Assembly (NCBI RefSeq): GCF_051622035.1 | Contig: NC_135356.1 | Location: 21,357,839-21,421,838 of the forward strand | From: Arctopsyche grandis | Lineage: Eukaryota; Arthropoda; Insecta; Trichoptera; Hydropsychidae | Direction: 5' to 3' | Length of the DNA: 64,000 nucleotides | Shown here: piece after piece, positions 1 to 25,203 of the stretch | Position numbering within the stretch: position 1 is the first letter of the stretch | Layout of the letters: each line of letters begins with the position of its first letter | Made by a program: the position numbers and the translations under genes | The notes under the pieces: generated by a model | Databases searched by the model: none | Seen by the model: only the letters and a program-made list of their open reading frames with translations | Told to the model about the DNA's origin: nothing

Positions 1-1055
1 ATGTGGTTTTCTCGCCGAGCGCTTTTTGTTGGGGTGGTTTTGTTAGCGTGCGGCTTTGACCCCTCGCGGTTATGTCGGGGCGGTTACGTCGAGGCGCTTT
101 TGTCTCTCGCGCTGATACCGTAATAAATATAGAAAATATTCTAAAATATATCAGTTGTTTATGTACGTATATTATATTCCATTAACAATTGTGTATCTGT
201 GTAATATAACGATCACAGCTTCTGTCTGTCGACACAACACCTTTTTTTTCATTCATTCATTTATCAATATTTTGGTGACTTTGAACAAACATCATTACAG
301 TGAGGATAAAACAAGCGATCCTTTAATGTTCAAAATTTAAAATAATCAAATGGTAATCGCCGTAGCACATGTACAATATACATTTCGGTATCTACATACG
401 TGTGTACTGCATGTACATATGTACATACGTATGTGCTTTTTGAATCTTTGATAATGAAAGCACTAAAAAATCCATATCGTAACGTCATTTACTGCATTTT
501 CAGGCTCAGGAAAAGCTACAGGAGAGGTTCAAGAGTCAATGTACTTACTATCGTTCTCAAGATTAATTGTTGTCAAATTTAGGAACGTAACATTATAAAC
601 AGCGGAACAGCGTAGCTCTTTTGTCAGAGTGTCGGAACGTTCTTACTGAATTTGCATATGTGAGAAACAGCGTGACCGGTCCCATGGAAATATTATTTAT
701 TATTATTATAAATACAAATGTACACTTTTTAAGAATTTGCTCTTCCTCTTTTTTTTTACTTCTAACATTCCATCTAACCGTTCACATCCCATCCCCTCCT
801 CTCTGTAATGAGGAGATGAGTTAGTATTATGCGACATATGCGAGTTGCTTTGTAAATGAATACTTACTTACATATGTATGTGTCCTATATTATTCTATAT
901 CTAAATGCAATTTCTTATTTTGCGACATGTGCCAGTTGCGTTCGGGATATTTTTCGATGTTTGATTTGCAAAGCGCGCGCTTGCGACCTGTATTATTGAT
1001 TTATTATTGTTTTTCCACATACACATTTCCATTTATTGAATCACTTGAATTTCAG
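1..1055. other. Upstream stretch before the first recognised PDE7 exon
   Basis: The first ~120 bases are distinctly GC-rich against the AT-rich surroundings and hold an open frame of 40 codons from the first base to TAA at 121-123. I do not recognise its product; it could be a fragment of a transposable element or an exon. The rest is AT-rich and probably intron sequence of the PDE7 gene. A candidate short exon at 504-540 is listed separately. No transposon ends were recognised. Confidence 0.4.
504..540 (+). CDS. Possible upstream exon of the PDE7 gene
   Basis: A pyrimidine-rich stretch ends in CAG at 501-503 and a GTACTT donor follows at 541. Read so that it ends in phase 0, as the next exon needs, the 37 bases encode LRKSYRRGSRVN. 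The next exon begins CILEQ, and vertebrate PDE7 has a similar short basic stretch followed by a Gly-Gln-Ala-Lys/Arg segment just before its CML motif. The match is weak and the exon is very short, so this is a guess from splice signals and phase. Confidence 0.25.
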
Positions 1056-8508
<7,453 letters not shown>

Positions 8509-8942
8509 TCAATTTATAATATGAATGTAACAGAAATCTTATCCCCGCCCTCTGCAAAATTCGGACCTGGACCAACAAGAATATAGAATGATATTGATTA
8601 TTAATTTATGTATTTTATTACGCTTCGTCTACTCTAAACAGAACAAGCATGAGTTTACTTACTCAACGACTGAAGAATTGATAGTATGTATATTGATTTT
8701 ATAAAATTTATCTAAAGACAATATTGTTTGTTAACCTTTATGGGATATCTCTACCTATAGATATTAAAATTTTCTTGCCCAATATAGGGTTGAATTACTA
8801 TTTTAAACCTTAACATATCTGTTTTCGACAGTATAATTATACTGTCTATAAATATGTATAATATTTCAACTGATATAAGAAAGATATTGAATGTAAAAGC
8901 TCTCAAATTTTATAGTTACACTTATGAATGTCAGTTGAATTA

Positions 8943-8948
8943 AATAAA
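8943..8948 (+). terminator. Candidate poly(A) signal AATAAA (long PDE7 form)
   Basis: AATAAA about 435 bases after the stop at 8506-8508. The hexamer is frequent in this AT-rich DNA, so support is weak. Confidence 0.25.
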
Positions 8949-9387
8949 TGAAAATATCTATTTATATAATACTTTAAAATAATTGTCATGGCAGCTTTTG
9001 TTTGGCATTACTTTTCCCTAACTTTAGGATCCGAATGTTTGGAGTCTGATTATGTATTAAACTATAAAATATTTCGGCATTGTGATATTATTCAAGAAGA
9101 AAGGCAAGAATCACCACCAAAATGATTGATTGGAAATGGAAATGTGTCTTGTATAAAGATATTTTTAAATTTTATATTTAATATAAAGAAATGCATGTAC
9201 CATGAGATTGATAAGATACTTACGAGTGTTTGATTATGGATCCCTTTCAACGATAATATTTCATTACGATCACCAAAAAAGTGATGTATGTAATTCCAAA
9301 AAGATGATTTCTTAAAGTAAATACATGTGCACGTACATATTTATGTACGTTTGCAAATTTGGGAATTAAATACTATTTTCTATATAC

Positions 9388-9540
<153 letters not shown>

Positions 9541-12134
9541 CATATATATGTATGTACATATATTTTTCTCTAATACAATGTATACTATAATTAAAATGGT
9601 GCTTGAAATCTTGATCAGAATATGTTTGAGAAATTGTCAACAATTTATTTTCATAAATGAAAATATAAACATTGTTGTTAATCTGTATTCTTCAAAAAAA
9701 ATATTTTTTATAAAACCAATTATCTTTTTAAAAAGGCTATTTTTTATGAAGAAGTGGTTTAATTTTAATATGATATATATTAACTGTATATATTTATGTA
9801 TTTACATGTACATGAATCTAAATATTTATCATGTATTTCTTATGAAACCAAAAACTAAAAAATTTTTAATTATTAAACTGAAATGTTTTAAAATATATGG
9901 CTTTATATATATCTATGTGTAGTTTAAAATGTAATTATTTTTCTCATAGTCTTACAAAATGTTATGAAACAATAAAAAATATGTAAGCTAATGAAACAAA
10001 ATAATATCCCATGGAATGATAATTTTATGTGATTGATAGGGAATAACAGTATTAAGAGGCATATGGGCCAAATCTAAATTTGATATTTTTAAAAATAGTA
10101 CTAGTACTTATCTTTGGTGTCCAAATATTGAAAAATAAAATTGTTTAAAATTAGCGTTCTCGTGCCACTCAGTTTGACTGATATTTGACTAAGAAGTTAC
10201 CGTTTGATGTTTGTCGGTACATTTAAAAAAAAAAACATGCACAATTGTTAATTTATCGCCTCAAAAGACAGATATTGTTTTTGTAAAAGTATTTCTTAAG
10301 CTTATGCATGCATATTTATGTGCACAAGACTTATGTAAATACGGACAAAAAATTTCATATTCAACTTGAATGGTCATAATGCGACACATCATTTCCAAAG
10401 ACGAAATGGATTATATAATCTTGGTGATTTTCATATAATTATTTGAGTAATGTAAATAAATAAATAAATATTTTCGCAGAAATTATCTCCCAACAACTAG
10501 AAAGCCAAACACTTATGTAATAGTATGACACTCGATGCACATCGATTTCAATTATTTTTTATTGAATCTGCGCCTTATATACATATTTTTGTATATGTAT
10601 GTAATTATAATCATGGAATGAGTTTCATAATGACTTATTTTCTACATAGCTTATTATAAATCCATATCCTGAATTTGGCTGAATTTTATTTAGTTCCGTT
10701 CCATATTTCTAGACATTCATAGAGTTACTTTTTGTGTAATATTAATTATATTTTAACTTTTTTGATTTTATATGCGTTTAAATATAAAAAAAAACATTGG
10801 TGGTTTTGTATACAAGTAACTAGCTCTCTAAGTTATAATATATCATTAACCAAACTTATTTGTTTGACAAATAATTTCAACCAAAATTTTTTCGCTTTTT
10901 GAACAGAATTTTTAAATTTAGTTATGATTGTTAAGTAAAAAAATTGATTCCGTTTGGTTTATAAATTCCTACTATTGTATTTATTTATAATATTTTATAC
11001 ACCTTTATTTAATGTTGAAGAGTGACCGAAAAATAAATTGTTTATTTGTTCATCTAGTTTCATAATGTTTTTGTTTATTTTTATTTTTACATACAGTATA
11101 CTTCCGATTATCTGATCTTATGATGGGGAAAGGGGGCATAGATATTATTGAAAAAAAAAACTCGTATAATTCAAACATATTTCATTTAATTCTGTGAATT
11201 TTTAAAATATTTTTCTTAACGATTTTCTTGTATTAATTCCAATATTCTTTCAAACCATTATAATTTTTTATGTATTGATATGAATCCGCATTGGTGAATT
11301 TACACGAATATGTATGTATGTACTTACATATCAAAATCCCAAAGCACTTATATCATGTTCTACCTGGTTCCCGGAAAAATGCACTGAATAATAGCGCAGT
11401 TTTGAGAAATCCTAATTTTCAAAGGCGATCAAGAAGAACTTACGCAATAGAATTCCACAAAAAAGGGTTAGCACCCTCAGGTAACATACAAATACCCCTT
11501 GACGCTTTTTGTGGAATTCTATTGCTTGAGTTCTCCGTGAGCATCTTTGAAAGTTCAGATGTCTCGAGAGTGCAATTTTCCAGCCACCGTTCTACATATT
11601 ATAGTACTACTCAATGTTTTATTCTCAGACATTTTGCTTTATAAATATTATTACATATTTTTCCCCATTCATTTTTCGTTTATTTATTGCCTCTCGGGTT
11701 CATTAGAAACCAATAAATGCATTTCTACATCAACGAAAATTCGAACATATGATTTTTTTTCTTCAAAATACGACTTTATTCCTAAATTAATATTTGATCT
11801 TCTTGAAATTAGATACAATTTTATTCTGAAAAACCGATTTTATACCAAACAATAATATGATCCAAATGTATTCACTGTTTATTCAAGTTATTGACTTCAA
11901 ATATATAATTAACCAATTAACTTGATACTAAACTGAAGTTTAATTCCAACGAAATGATTCTGAAATTCAGCATCATTTATCTTTTAGATATTCTGAAAAT
12001 TAATACTATCTTCTTACGATAATAGCTGTACATATATACAAAAAGACTATTCTCATACATTTATGAGAAGAAAATATGTAGATTTATGACACATTTTCAT
12101 ATTATCTTTAGACCAAGATAAGAGTTATTCCAAA

Positions 12135-12350
12135 CAGTGCCGGCCTTATACCCAATGGCGCCCTCGGTCAATTTTTTCTTAACACCCTTAGAAAAAGATT
12201 TCACCTTTAACGCTCTAATCTAAAATTTTGTATGGCTTTTGGCGCTCTAATTTTAAATTTTAGAGCGCCTTTGGCGCATCGTGTGCCGCCCTAACTTATT
12301 TGGCACCCTCGGGCGTCGCCCGACCCAGCCCCCCCCTAAAACCGGCACTG
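12135..12350. mobile_element. hAT-type MITE with perfect 8-bp target duplication
   Basis: Begins CAGTGCCGGCCTTA and ends TAAAACCGGCACTG, so the ends are inverted repeats. It is flanked by the identical octamer ATTCCAAA at 12127-12134 and 12351-12358, the 8-bp duplication expected of hAT transposition. The 216-bp body has no coding capacity. It includes a palindrome around TTTAAATTTTAGAGCGCC and a C-rich run near the right end. A diverged relative lies at 52384-52751. Confidence 0.9.
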
Positions 12351-15300
12351 ATTCCAAATACATTGTAATATCATCATTGTCATTAGCAGCAGTTATAAGA
12401 AGACCAGTACAATAATGTTTCACTGATGAAATAATCCCTAAGCCACGGTTTGAATACATTTAAAAGTGTTCACCTATTCAGGTGGTAAATATTTTGATTA
12501 TATACAGTTGTTCGCTTTCAAAATGCTTTAATTTCATTTCTCATTTGAAAAAATAGTGGATTCATGTAGAAACAATGTGCACCCGGTTAATCGATAGTAT
12601 ACTGTACCTAATTTTCTTCGAAATTTTTTATTTTTTATAATTCTGTCATTCTATTAATATTATATATTTATAAGTGTGTTATAATTCCTAAATACCATAA
12701 ATCTAATTCACATTAGTGGAGATAAAACACGGATTAATTTACGACACGTACATACGTGTGAGTTGTGTACTAGTCACAATTTCATATTATCGTTACAATA
12801 TATCATTGAATGAATTAGTTTCCATGCATAATATGAGAGCATCGTGTTGCGTTGACAAGTTACACATTTCACAATCATTGTTATGAAATGAAGATGCAGA
12901 TAATTAGCAGTTGTCCTCGGGCCAATTAGGCTAAGGCCTATGTTTTAACTTCAAAAGGGTAAATTTACATATTGATAATTATATATTATATACTATGAAT
13001 GTATATTACGAGTGGCAAATTATTATTATATGATAATTTTGACAAAATGTACTTAATGTTAGCGGGTAATTTAGAACCTTGTTTTAGAATACTCATATCA
13101 ACTTAACCAATGGACAAATCCAAAACTATTATTGATGTTCCACAATTCAGTTAAGGTTGATTAATTGATGTTTACGTATGTTTAAATATCAATATTTAAT
13201 CGTGTACTAAGTGTTTACATTCTAATTAGATATGGAGTGACATTTATTAAAATGTATGTCCTTTCTTATGTATGTAGAGAACGACCCAAGTAAAGATTAA
13301 TGAATTCACTTAATCTTGTGTTAACAATAACTATTACAATATTGAATGGCAGTCTGTTAATGATTTTTGTTCCTAAATAATTTCTTTGTAGTTTGACAAC
13401 CTTGTCATAGTCACATGTCTCATTATGAATAAGATTACTATATGTATACATACACGTTTTGTATGATTTTAAGAGAATAAAGATCTCAGAAATTGAAAGA
13501 TTTGTTTAAAGATATTTTATACGTTTCATTATTGTTGTATACTCTTATTAAATATGATACTGTTTTAATGTTATTCAATTACTGTTGTTGCTAATTATAA
13601 AATCAGTGTGAAATAGATGTTTAATGTATATGTATTATATTATAAATACTGATATTTTGCCGCGATCCACCATCAACATGGAAAAATGCAGTCAAATTTC
13701 ACCAAAAAGAAACTAACGAGTTTTTCTTTACGCTTCTATGGTTCATGATATGAACGCATCTCATAATATAGCCTACGGTGTTTATTTAAATGTTATTTTG
13801 AGTAATAAAAGAATAATTCTCAGCAATGTCTTTTCCTTTTTTACATACCTCTTCTTACTTCGCCTTACGATCACAATTCAGTAAAAATTTTGGCTCTTTT
13901 CCTATCGTTTTTACACCTGAAAATGATAGAGGAGAGAGGAAACGGGTTAAAATCAATGAAAATATTTAAAATACTGATATTAAAAATTAATAAATATTTT
14001 TCAATCGATACAAAATTCAATACAAAATTGTTTGATAAAAAAATTACAAAAAAATTGAAAAATATATAAATCCATCTGTTTGTTCTATCTTAATTTGTGA
14101 CCAATAATAATGCTTAGTAATGGTAATGTTGAAAAATAGATTTGGGAAAATACATAGTTAACCGTCGTCTATTGGTGGACATTGTTGACTTTAAAAAAGT
14201 TATAAATAATTTAAGATATACAAAAATCCATCCAAGCATATATAATGTCATATCAGAAAATGCACCCCAGATTCAATATACATATGTATTTATGTTGTGC
14301 ATAAACACATACATATATAAATATTACAACAAGATTTAATAATGTTTAACAATCTAATATTTTGACACAAAGAGCCTTAAGTATAATATATACATATTAT
14401 AATACAATTTTGAATTTAAGGTGTCGAATTTTTATAGATAAAGATTAGTAAAAATGCATACATATTGTGTGTAGTAAAATGAAGTAGTACGTAACAGATC
14501 TAGAAATGAAATTCAACCTTAATATATTACATAATATTATAATATCATTTTGCTATAAGAGGCCATTTTTTTAACATTAACTAGCGCCAGAATAATTTAA
14601 ATACTCAATAATCAATCACATTTTCATTAATATGTATGCACATATGTACTAAAATAGTACATATAGCATACATATTTTAATCACTGGAGTTTTACACAAA
14701 TTGTTTATATATAAGCCGTTTTAAATAAAAGTACAATTAATCCGTACCACATGGCAAATTCCAAAAATATGTTTTATTTATGCAAGTTTTTATACAAATT
14801 TCGGATATTCACATACATATGTACATATAAACATATCTATATTTACCTAATCTGACAACAGTCACAACATTTATGCTCGGTAAAAAGTCCAAATGAAAAA
14901 TAATTAGAATTTATAAGATTTACTAACTGTTTCAAATAACCAAAAAAGTGCCTATTTTACATGTACCAAAACATTAAAAATAAAATACATTACACACATT
15001 GATGTATATGTATGTATGTATATATTGAAAATTTAAAATTTGTTTTTACTCAAGACAATTACATATCAATTGTAGTGAAGAACGATGACAAAGCAAAACA
15101 AAATCCAACATTATTAAAGGAAAAGACATGTGTAAATTTTATATGCTATCAAAAAATAATGCAAATTCTTTGAATGGCTGAATAAAATGTTTTATGGTAT
15201 AATATAATAATTCCACTTTCAGATAACATGGCCTATTGTATGTACATATGTGGTTTATAAAACTCCATTTCAAGGTTTGCCCATAGCTACAAGAAGGTAA

Positions 15301-15514
15301 AAAAAGTTTTGCAAAAAAACTTCTATATCTTACACGGATGAAAATTTGACAAACCTAGTATATATGTACATATTCCGATAAAAGTCAAAATGATACAGCT
15401 TTAATGTTTCCCTGAAATAAATGTAACAACAGAACTTACACGTGAAATGTTACGCTGATGATAAACCGAATAAAATTATAATATGTATATATTATTTATA
15501 ATTGAGATAATTAT

Positions 15515-19559
<4,045 letters not shown>

Positions 19560-19757
19560 GTTTTACCTACAAAGAGAAAACGAGAGTGAGAAGTTAATAT
19601 AAATAATATTTTTGTGACTTCAAATATCGCAAATTGTTAAATTAATACTCGTACATATTGAAATCGCCATGTTTATAAATTCCAATAATAAAATAAACAT
19701 AAATATAATTTAAAAAAATGCATTTCTGTACAATACACATATAGCGCACAATCAAAA

Positions 19758-19871
<114 letters not shown>

Positions 19872-20440
19872 TCGATATAAAAGATAATGTCAATAAAAAA
19901 AACATACATATATAGATCAATCATTCAAGCTGTGGAGACAATGCAAAACAAACAATGATAAAATAAAATAGGTTTATAACCTCCATTCTAGAAAATTCAT
20001 GTAAACAAAATAATCTACAAGTTAACATTTAATGGATCAACAAGTTTCGCTTATCACAAAATTTCTCACAACAATATTGGTATTATTGTAAAATATAAGC
20101 ATACATATACCTATGTATATACACAAGATATCGTCAAACATGTGGAACTAACCCACAACAGCTTTTGATAGATAATTCAGTATCTGGACTATAACAATGT
20201 GCGCTTTTGCAATCGACTTGTACGTTTCATTATTGAAATAGACAAGTTAAGATCTATTTACATTATCCGGCACTGCACGCCAACCGTCCGGATTGGTGTC
20301 TAGCACTTAAAATTTTTTAATTGATAACACCTGTCTTGATATCGGATTTGAGTTCGTAACACTTAATAAATCATTATTAATTATATATAATATACATACA
20401 TTAACACCAATTAAAAAAATAATTGTAACTGAACGAAAAT

Positions 20441-20515
20441 CCTTTGTGAATAAATTGAGTATAACTCCACTCAATTTATTCACAGAGTATAACTCTACTT
20501 TGTGAATAAATTGAG
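20441..20515. repeat. Three-unit alternating inverted repeat
   Basis: CTTTGTGAATAAATTGAGT is followed by its inverse ACTCAATTTATTCACAGAG and then by the forward unit again. Any two neighbours can form a hairpin. Confidence 0.85.
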
Positions 20516-21244
20516 ATCAAACTGGTTTGTATATATTTTATTTATTTATCTGTGACAGGATGGTGTATTTATTCGTCACGATACGTTTAATTTGAGTTTT
20601 TGAATAATTCTTGTGTAAAAAATAACGTTTTTGTACGTACGAATAATTCAGTGAGCGATTTGTCGCGTGAGCGTATTGTCCCGTGAAATTAATGTCGCGT
20701 AAGCCATTTATCTGTGGGTGTAATGTCCATGAACGATTTTTCGTGGAATCGTCTGGCACAGCAGTGCACAGAACAGACTATATCTGTTCATACTATACAG
20801 TAGCGCACGTTTCAGTATGTTTAGACATGTTTTGGCCGAGTGCAAAGCAAAATCAGCTTAGAAATACACGGTACCGCGTGACGATACAACGCAATATTGC
20901 TTGCGTCGAGTTAATATTGTCACAATATGACGTTTCCGAAACTATTCATATGCGCATGCGCACTTTTGCTAGTACGGGTGCACTCGCCACTATGACGTCA
21001 CGTCATGTGTGAATATTTCCACACTGGCCAAAGAAAACCGGTTCTGCTTCATACGTTTTGGTGACATGTACTACTGTTTTATGTAAATACGTAGTGTCGG
21101 CTACTGCTGTGACGCAACCAAGTGCATGTTACGGAATATATTAATGTGTCTATATAGAATGTACTAAAGAATATTTTTCGTACTGCTGTTTATGTGCGTG
21201 CAGTCGCCGGTCTATGCTGCGCTAGTATAGACCGGCAAAAATAT

Positions 21245-21621
21245 TGTAACGTGGGAACATGAGCGAGAGTATCCACTGTCTAAGTGCATTCGTGGGTGAA
21301 CGATAGAGACCCCGGATTAGGCTAACAGGACTCAGCAAGTGTCCGAACAAAGGATACGCTGGAGTTCTCACAGACCTGGACGAGTGCGTGCGTAAACAAT
21401 AGACTCGCCATGGTAGACCTTAACGTGCCTAGACAATAGACACATGATGGATCGGGGAAGCTGTGCTGTGCAACTTGACCTTTATAAGGAGGTCTACACA
21501 CGATAGATCAGATTATTCTGGAGTGAGTGATGGTTCCATGTGGACCTCTGGGATCGTTGAATAAATGCTGTGAAGCGACTTTGGCCTTTCATTTGGATCC
21601 TGAACCCACCCCTGCGCAACA
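21245..21621 (+). mobile_element. Solo LTR, family 1, with 4-bp target duplication
   Basis: A 377-bp unit starting TGTAAC and ending GCAACA, flanked by ATAT at 21241-21244 and 21622-21625. It has a TATAAGGAGG box near 21485 and AATAAA near 21560, the expected order for an LTR promoter and poly(A) signal. A 344-bp relative in the opposite orientation, with its own 4-bp duplication, is at 38946-39289. No internal retroelement sequence flanks it, so it is a solo LTR. TG...CA ends and a 4-bp duplication fit an LTR retrotransposon, with superfamily not determined. Confidence 0.88.
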
Positions 21622-21719
21622 ATATCTAACGCGCAAAAACAACTTAATTATAAGTGTAAACACATCGGCTATAAGTAATCAATTACACACTAGCATATAC
21701 AACTACGCAGCAGTTATAG

Positions 21720-21905
21720 GTCTGTTAACGAGAGTTGGCGCGAGCAAATCCACTTGTGTAGTGTCAGTGAATAGGTGTATAGCATGCTGTCACACTGCAT
21801 TCAGTAATCAAAAGACGCTCCGTTTTTTTATTACTGAATGCAGTATAACTGACGCTGTATGCATATTACTGACGTTCGAGAACGCGCCAACTCTCAGTAA
21901 CAGAC
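21720..21905. mobile_element. Fold-back element (MITE-like)
   Basis: 23-bp terminal inverted repeats, GTCTGTTAACGAGAGTTGGC... at the left and its inverse ending ...CAGTAACAGAC at the right, with two mismatches. A second, inner inverted repeat (CACTGCATTCAGTAAT against ATTACTGAATGCAGT) surrounds a short core, so almost the whole 186 bp can fold. It starts about 100 bp after the solo LTR. No target duplication was recognised. Confidence 0.75.
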
Positions 21906-22160
21906 GTGTACATGGATGACCTTTAGGTGTCGCAAACATATTTAGCAAAGAGACGGTAAGCAACCAGTGATTGACGTCACATCGAACAAATCGATAAAAA
22001 TCGAAAACACACGTATACGACATAAATTACCTTGAAAGGAAAAATCTGAATTATTCCCGTATCTAAAAAATGAATAAAATACGGATAGCTATGAATAAAT
22101 TCGGTAGTGAAAACATTAATTTATATTCAAAAATGAATTGAAGAATTTTATTGCGACACT

Positions 22161-22551
22161 AGCTGAACCCAACATGCGTTGCAATGACATAATAACGCAT
22201 ACAATTCCAGTTCCCGTTCCCGTTTCTCGATGTATCAAACTAATACTTAATAATCAAGTTAAGTTGCAGTAATGATAGTTAGTCGGACAAACGCAGGCGG
22301 CGAAAACATTTGAAATTATTCAATTGTTTGTTAATTTTACCCTAACAACGCAGGTGGCGACGCGAACACATTTGAAATTATTGCATTGCAATGCCACTCA
22401 TTCCTGTGTTCCCATTCCCGTTTTTGGGCGATTTTTTTTTACAGAAACCATCGCGGGCATACACACAATAGCTCATGTAAGTTTCATCGCAATCGGTTGA
22501 ATTGTATAGGAACGGAAACAAACAGACAAACATTGATTGTTATTATATATA
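22161..22551 (+). repeat. Dispersed element D1, copy 2
   Basis: Same head (AGCTGAACCC, then ATGCGTTGCAATG) and same CAGACAAACATTGATTG end as at 18229. Ends in TTATTATATATAGA. Confidence 0.8.
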
Positions 22552-22630
22552 GATTCTTCTTTTGAATATCATTGGTTAAGTGAATCGAATCCATCCCTGA
22601 ATATATACATAAATATGTTTCAACGGTATC

Positions 22631-22986
22631 TATATATGTATATATAAATGAATGTCTGTCTGTCTCGTATAGGCTCCTAATCCACTCAACCGATTACGAT
22701 GGAATTTTCACGATTTGTTGTATGCATGTCCGGGAAGCTTACTGTGAAAACAAATCACCCAAAAACGGGAACGGAAATGAGTGGCATTGCAACGCAATAG
22801 TTTCAAATGTTTTCGCGTCGCGACCTGCGTTGTTAGGGTAATAAATAAATTAGCAAACTAATAAATAAATAATAAATAAACAATTGAATAAATTAAAATG
22901 TGTTCGCTGCCTACGTATTTCCGACAAATGGGAACGGCAATTGCATGCGTTATTGTGGCATTGCAACGCATGCCGGGTTCAGCTAC
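22631..22986 (-). repeat. Dispersed element D1, copy 3, inverted
   Basis: The reverse complement begins AGCTGAACCCGGCATGCG and ends in CAGACAGACATTCATTTATA. It lies about 80 bp from copy 2 in the opposite orientation, so the pair forms an inverted duplication. An internal AATAAATAAATAAATAA run differs from the other copies. Confidence 0.8.
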
Positions 22987-23815
22987 TTTTATATAAAATA
23001 CAATACTAAATTAAGACAAAAGTTTGCTATTTTACATGTTTCATTCGTGAGACGTTGATATTTGACAGTCGACTTCCTGCGTTCCTCGTAAATTATAATA
23101 TTTTACAAACAGTATCGTTACTTTGGGTAGAAAAATGAAGTCGAATATAGAATGGTTTTATAAGTTCTAAGAAAGCCAAATTATGTTTTTTCTTATTTTT
23201 CCAATTTAATAATCAAAAAAAGAAAAATGGGGGCACCTCTCGCAGTGCCCTAAGCACGTGGCTAGTCTGCTGTAGCTTTTTAGCCAGCCCTGGATGTAAT
23301 AGCTAGGGTAAATAGATTGAAATGGCAATGGACACTTAGTGGGTCAATTAGTTGGAAGAACAGACGATAGATAAGCGATAAAAGTGGTGTGGGGTGGGCG
23401 AGGTCAAACGAGACGCGCCAGTACTTCATTTTCGAACCTCTATATTAAAAGACCATAAAAATATAATGCTTTTATTTGCTATAAATCTATTTTTTCAAAA
23501 TATCCTTCGCTAAAGTTGGACGATTGATATGTGCATATGATTTCTATTTTAACATATGTACGACCACTTTTACAACATTTTTTTCTTTCTCCGCTGAATT
23601 CCATTACTGTCGCAGATCTGGACATATTTCCCTGGAATCGACGGTGTTACAAAAAAAAACACGTTTCGTTTCGCAATATTTCAAATTCTGCAAACGTGTT
23701 TACGAAGCCCTACTTTTTTCTGAAAAATCAATACTGGCAAATTCGAACAATTTTAAGGGTGGGGAGAAGTTTGGCACTCCGGCACTTATCTTTTTAGCAT
23801 TGGACCACTGTTCGA
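22987..23815. other. Unassigned AT-rich stretch
   Basis: No gene recognised. A short block near 23225-23295 with GGGGGCACCTCTCGCAGTGCC and CCAGCCCTGG looks like a transposon end. An open frame at 23524-23901 has no recognisable domain; its last part overlaps the LINE-like remnant listed next. Confidence 0.4.
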
Positions 23816-23975
23816 ATGGTACCCGAGACAATTTAAAAGGGTGTAAGGAAGAAATCAGAAAAATGTGTGGTATGAGAAGGATGAGAGTTGAAGAGAGATG
23901 AAGAATGGAAGCATGTTAGAGAGGCCTCCTTTAACCAGCAGTAGACGGCTACTGTGAATGATGACGATGATATAA
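23816..23975 (+). mobile_element. LINE 3'-end remnant (RTE-like)
   Basis: The translated line W-K-H-V-R-E-A followed by F-N-Q-Q, and the DNA GAGGCCTCCTTTAACCAGCA then GATGACGATGATATAA, resemble the end of RTE-like LINE open reading frames (EAFVQQW-type ending and a GATGATGATG tail). Frameshifts and a stop show that it is decayed. The 5' limit is not visible. Confidence 0.4.
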
Positions 23976-24973
23976 CTACATCTGGAGAAATATATATGTA
24001 TCTATGTGTACACGTTACGGGACTTGCTCTTGGAAAGGTCATCAATCCGTCATTAGTATACAACAGCCTGACAATCATAAATAAATGTATATATCTATAG
24101 TACTTTTGGTAGTGTTTATATCAAATAACCTTGCATGCAATGTATATGCAAAACAAAATTCGAACAATTCAAAGACAGTTTGCATACTTAATTTGGTACA
24201 TGCGTTTACATAGAGAACTCGAAGGTGATGAGGAAAACAAATTCGGATTTGGATTGTTGTTGTGAATGATAAACAGCATTTAACATATGGATATAATAAA
24301 TTACATAGAATGGCATTTGAAAAATTTATAGTGAGTGCACGTAATATGTGATTGAAGGTCTTGATGAAATTATGTACATGTCAATTGATTTTGAAGACAA
24401 CGAAATATTATATCAAGTATATATATGTAAGGCATAGCAACACAATATTTTTTTTTTTAGAATAATGATCATACGCGTCTCTGATGATCTCGGCGCGATG
24501 ATTTTTACTTGGCCGGTTAAATCTGAGCAGTAAGGGATGAAATATCGGATCGATCGAACGGACAACTGAACTCGCCGAGCGTCCGTAATGACGTGGGCTA
24601 GGCTATCAAAGGATTAGTCGTGCCAGTGCTGCCAACGCATTCAAGTGTCATTTATTCGTTTGAACTTGGACGATTAGTTATTTGAAAATGAATACCTAAA
24701 TAGTAAATGAAATATTCTTTAACCAAATAAAACCAAACCAAGAGAAACCCTACAGTCGTTATATGCTTGGATTTTAAAATAAAAAAAATATGAACTTTTG
24801 TAATATTGTAACATTCACCCATTTTCGAAAAGTTTAGAGTGTGGCCACTGGCCATGTTTGTTTTCTATAATGGCATAGGGTGGGTAATAACCCGTCATAT
24901 ATGATTAAACTTAGTAAATATGGATATGATATAAAAACGCGATTTCAAATATAGGTTTTGATAGCCTTCAAAC
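23976..24973. other. Unassigned AT-rich stretch with a GC-richer block
   Basis: No gene recognised. The block 24470-24645 is GC-richer than its surroundings (it contains GATCTCGGCGCGATG and CTCGCCGAGCGTCCG) and may be transposon sequence, but no ends or repeats were found. Confidence 0.35.
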
Positions 24974-25203
24974 CAGTAGCGGCTTGTGAGATTTCATAGT
25001 GGGGGGGGGGGCTGCAGAGATTATTCAGGCTGTACTAGCTCGTTAACCAAACCGTTGATCGAATGAAAACAAAAATAGCTTGAATATGTACTATACTGGG
25101 AGGTCTGCAGCCCCGTAGCCCACGTGGACGACAAAAATAGCATGAATTTGTTCTGTATTGGGAGGACTGCGGCCCCGCAGCCCATATGCACGAGCCGCCA
25201 CTG
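24974..25203. mobile_element. hAT-type MITE with perfect 8-bp target duplication
   Basis: Ends CAGTAGCGGCTTGTG and, inverted, CAGTGGCGGCTCGTG. Flanked by identical CTTCAAAC at 24966-24973 and 25204-25211. The inside carries two diverged direct copies of a ~60-bp unit ending in GGGAGGTCTGCAGCCCCGTA and GGGAGGACTGCGGCCCCGCA. No coding capacity. Confidence 0.9.

Noticed and set aside
23524-23901. 125-codon plus-strand frame
   Set aside because: No domain recognised; the 3' part overlaps LINE-like remnant sequence in another frame.
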